Shown: piece by piece, positions 62,205-64,000 of the stretch | Position numbering within the stretch: the stretch's first letter is position 1 | Layout of the letters: every line of letters begins with the position of its first letter | Origin: Anaerolineae bacterium | Lineage (GTDB): Bacteria > Chloroflexota > Anaerolineae > Aggregatilineales > Phototrophicaceae | NCBI GenBank assembly: GCA_022843385.1 | Contig: JALHNT010000014.1 | Location: 1-64,000, forward strand | Direction of reading: 5' to 3' | DNA: 64,000 nucleotides | Translations under genes and position numbers: made by a program | Notes under the pieces: model-generated | What the model was told of the DNA's origin: nothing | What the model saw: only the letters and a program-made list of their open reading frames with translations | The model's database searches: none

Positions 62205-62641
62205 AAGGCTGGGGGAGCCGTATCGAAGAACAATGCCCACCAGAGTTCCCAGGTTGCGGGTTGGAGCGGAAGGGTCTCCACCTGGGCCGGTGCGACAGCT
62301 TCGGGTGTGGCTTCAGCTTCCTGTCCTGACCCCACTGGCACCACCAGCACTTCACCGGGCTTGACAAGCTTCCCCTCATCGCGCGCCCAGTCTTCCACAT
62401 AAGTGTCACTCTGAACGTAATTCTTCTCGCGCAGGAGCTGCGCCTGCTCAGTTGATAAAGCACTAATCTGATCACTGACCTGTCCATGCAGTTGTTGCAG
62501 GGGTTGCCCGGTCGAGACCAGGCTGGTGAAGTTCAGCCCCAACACTAAACCAATCGCCAAAACAGCGGCGAACATGATTTGCAACCCGGATAGTTGACCA
62601 GTTCGTTTTCGTTCGGGGCGTTTGGAAGTCGATTGAGTCAT
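62201..62641 (-). CDS. FtsB/DivIC-like septum formation initiator protein
   Basis: A 146-residue protein with a basic cytoplasmic start (SKRPERKRTG), one membrane helix at about residues 20-45 (LQIMFAAVLAIGLVLGLNF), a short coiled coil (QLHGQVSDQISALSTEQAQLL), and the DivIC/FtsB-like DTYVEDWARDEGKLVKPGE motif, followed by a Pro/Ala tail. These proteins bridge divisome components outside the membrane. Immediately downstream of the tRNA terminator in genome order but its own unit. Confidence 0.78.
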   Translation of the reverse strand: MTQSTSKRPERKRTGQLSGLQIMFAAVLAIGLVLGLNFTSLVSTGQPLQQLHGQVSDQISALSTEQAQLLREKNYVQSDTYVEDWARDEGKLVKPGEVLVVPVGSGQEAEATPEAVAPAQVETLPLQPATWELWWALFFDTAPPAF

Positions 62642-62692
62642 GACGAGTTCCTGGTTACTGCTACCATCATGATACTCAGGTTAGCAGAAAAG

Positions 62693-62717
62693 AAAAACCC
62701 GGCATAACCGGGTTTTT
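62693..62717 (-). terminator. Rho-independent terminator of tRNA-Leu
   Basis: On the minus strand AAAACCCGG-TTAT-GCCGGGTTTT forms a hairpin followed by TTTTTCTTTT, directly after the tRNA 3' end. Confidence 0.85.
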
Positions 62718-62718
62718 G

Positions 62719-62801
<83 letters not shown>

Positions 62802-62815
62802 TTGAAGTAGGGATA

Positions 62816-62843
62816 ATCCTATCAAAAGGCGCGACGAAGTCAA
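62816..62843 (-). promoter_or_regulatory. Promoter of tRNA-Leu
   Basis: TTGACT (62838-62843), a 16-nt spacer and TAGGAT (62816-62821) read toward the tRNA, placing transcription start about 8-10 nt before its 5' end. Confidence 0.6.
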
Positions 62844-62866
62844 CACCGAATTTTGGCAAATGACCA

Positions 62867-62875
62867 TGCTATAAT
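62867..62875 (+). promoter_or_regulatory. Extended -10 promoter for the SH3/beta-lactamase-type gene
   Basis: TGCTATAAT, an extended -10 box, 37 nt before the ATG at 62912. No clear -35. Confidence 0.45.
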
Positions 62876-62911
62876 CAGCAGCGCTGTTGAGGGAAATACA
62901 GGGTTGATGCG

Positions 62912-64000
62912 ATGAAACGCTATCGAATGATTGTCCTGTTCTGTCTCCTGTTGCTGGTCATGCTGGGTCGAGTATCCGGTCAGTCCGCCGGTGTGACAGC
63001 CGAGGCGATTGGTCAGGCCAACCTGCGCGCCTGGACGGATGTCAGTTCGGCGCTGCTGGGTCAGATCGTAGCCGGCACACGATACCCCGTTGTTGGGCGA
63101 AGCATCGCCTATCCCTGGCTGCTCCTGGGTGATCCGAATACGCAGCAGCCAATTGGCTGGGTGTTTCGAGATCTGGTGAACGTGACGGGTGACATCAGCC
63201 TTGTCCCCATCACCGAGATCAATCTGAGCAACGGGATACCCGTCATCACCAATCCAGTCGTGCCAACGCTGACGCTGCCGGTGGTGGGCGTCGCGCTGTC
63301 TACGCCTACTCCAGCCGCCACTACAGCCCCTCAAATTGTATCAACCACCACACCCATCCCCCTCACAGGAGTCATTGGTACGGCACAGGGCGAGATCAAT
63401 ATTCGCTATGGGCCAGGGGTGGAGTATCCGCGAATCGGTGTTGCCCGATTCGGTGACCCGTTTCAGATCATCGGTCGCCACACCCAATTCCCCTGGGTTC
63501 AGGTTCAATACAGCGGCGCCCCTAATGGCTCTGGCTGGATTGCGATTGATCTGCTCGCCATTCAAGGCGACATCCAGAGCGTCCCGCCTATCAGCCAGAC
63601 TCGTTTTGATCTACCGACTCTGACGCCAACCCTGCCGGCTGTCCGCCCGGTTGGGTATCTGGCGGCGACTCCCGTCCCGATCAGCGCGGGATTCCAGGCA
63701 TTAGGCGACCAGTTGTGGGGCATGATGTTGGCTGCCCGCTTTGAACCGGAGACCAGCCGGCTGGGCGGATTGTTCATTGCCAATCTGCGATCTGGCGAAG
63801 CGTTGACCTTCGGTAATGACATCGCTTTCAGCGGGATGAGCCTGAATAAGATCGCGATTCTGACGGCGCTGTACAGCACACTTCAAGTCCCGGCGGACGA
63901 CGCGACGGCCATTGAAATCGCCAACATGATGGTATGCAGCGAGAACAGCGCCTCGAACAAACTGCTGGCGCGGTTGGGGAATGGTGACGCGACAGCCGGG
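62912..64000 (+). CDS. Secreted SH3-domain and class A beta-lactamase-like serine hydrolase (3' truncated by window edge)
   Basis: The frame is open to the right edge, 363 residues so far. Signal peptide about residues 1-24 (MKRYRMIVLFCLLLLVMLG), then two SH3b-like domains, about 28-100 (ANLRAWTDVSSALLGQI) and about 155-220 (INIRYGPGVEYPRIGVARF), joined by Thr/Pro linkers. After about residue 250 a serine hydrolase begins: the SxxK of FSGMSLNKIAIL and an SEN (SDN-like) motif in MMVCSENSASNKLL. The third KTG box lies beyond the edge. Likely acts on the cell wall or is a lactamase homologue anchored by SH3 binding; activity not assignable. Confidence 0.82.
   Translation, partial: MKRYRMIVLFCLLLLVMLGRVSGQSAGVTAEAIGQANLRAWTDVSSALLGQIVAGTRYPVVGRSIAYPWLLLGDPNTQQPIGWVFRDLVNVTGDISLVPITEINLSNGIPVITNPVVPTLTLPVVGVALSTPTPAATTAPQIVSTTTPIPLTGVIGTAQGEINIRYGPGVEYPRIGVARFGDPFQIIGRHTQFPWVQVQYSGAPNGSGWIAIDLLAIQGDIQSVPPISQTRFDLPTLTPTLPAVRPVGYLAATPVPISAGFQALGDQLWGMMLAARFEPETSRLGGLFIANLRSGEALTFGNDIAFSGMSLNKIAILTALYSTLQVPADDATAIEIANMMVCSENSASNKLLARLGNGDATAG

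Overview
The window looks like one contig segment of a Chloroflexota chromosome, probably an Anaerolineae-type lineage. This is inferred from several things together: F420 cofactor genes, long Thr/Pro-rich extracytoplasmic linkers, a Flp-type prepilin signature, tandem-RCK potassium channel architecture, and many small functional operons separated by repeat-rich spacers. No rRNA or phylogenetic marker in the window settles the taxonomy. Composition is GC-rich overall, with visibly AT-richer patches at about 2.2-4.5 kb and 51.4-52.5 kb.

Layout. 0-2 kb: end of an ABC-type solute-binding protein and a VOC protein. 2.2-5.4 kb: AT-richer accessory patch (TPR protein, two small unknown genes) followed by a 900-bp non-coding mosaic of short repeats. 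5.4-17.8 kb: N-succinylamino-acid racemase/OSBS with a GNAT partner, an NmrA-like reductase, fabF-fabH, panB-panC with a PanG-like ketopantoate reductase, purine nucleoside phosphorylase, and a K+ channel with two RCK units. 17.8-35.3 kb: a nearly unbroken minus-strand array with molybdenum-hydroxylase structural and maturation genes (YqeC-MocA fusion, Mo subunit, FAD/2Fe-2S fusion, XdhC), then F420 genes (LLM oxidoreductase, cofC, cofD, FbiB-like nitroreductase, cofE, npdG), then ssnA. 36-51 kb, mostly minus strand: PLP enzymes, carbamate kinase, HepT/MntA toxin-antitoxin, YgeW-like carbamoyltransferase, YgeY-like M20 hydrolase, adenine deaminase, a tandem NUDIX protein and 8-oxoguanine deaminase. 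51-53.3 kb: second copy of the repeat mosaic, this time enclosing a HEAT-like gene. 53.3-64 kb: clpP, an IS256-derived remnant, folD, a giant pilin-like adhesin, guanylate kinase, ygfZ, an FtsB/DivIC-like protein, tRNA-Leu(CAG) and the start of an SH3/beta-lactamase-type protein.

How the genes fit together. PNP, adenine deaminase, 8-oxoguanine deaminase, the xanthine-dehydrogenase-type molybdoenzyme, SsnA, YgeW, YgeY and carbamate kinase are largely the set that in E. coli and gut anaerobes forms the yge/xdh/ssnA purine (urate) catabolic system, ending in carbamoyl phosphate and ATP. Here the set is spread over about 36 kb, lacks recognisable ygfK, hyuA and ygeX, carries other PLP enzymes, and has a complete-looking late F420 pathway embedded in it. 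The other strong candidate for a new system is the giant protein at 55.7-60.4 kb. It starts with a canonical type IVb (Flp) prepilin peptidase site and helix but continues for about 1,500 residues of PA14-like and beta-sandwich repeats.
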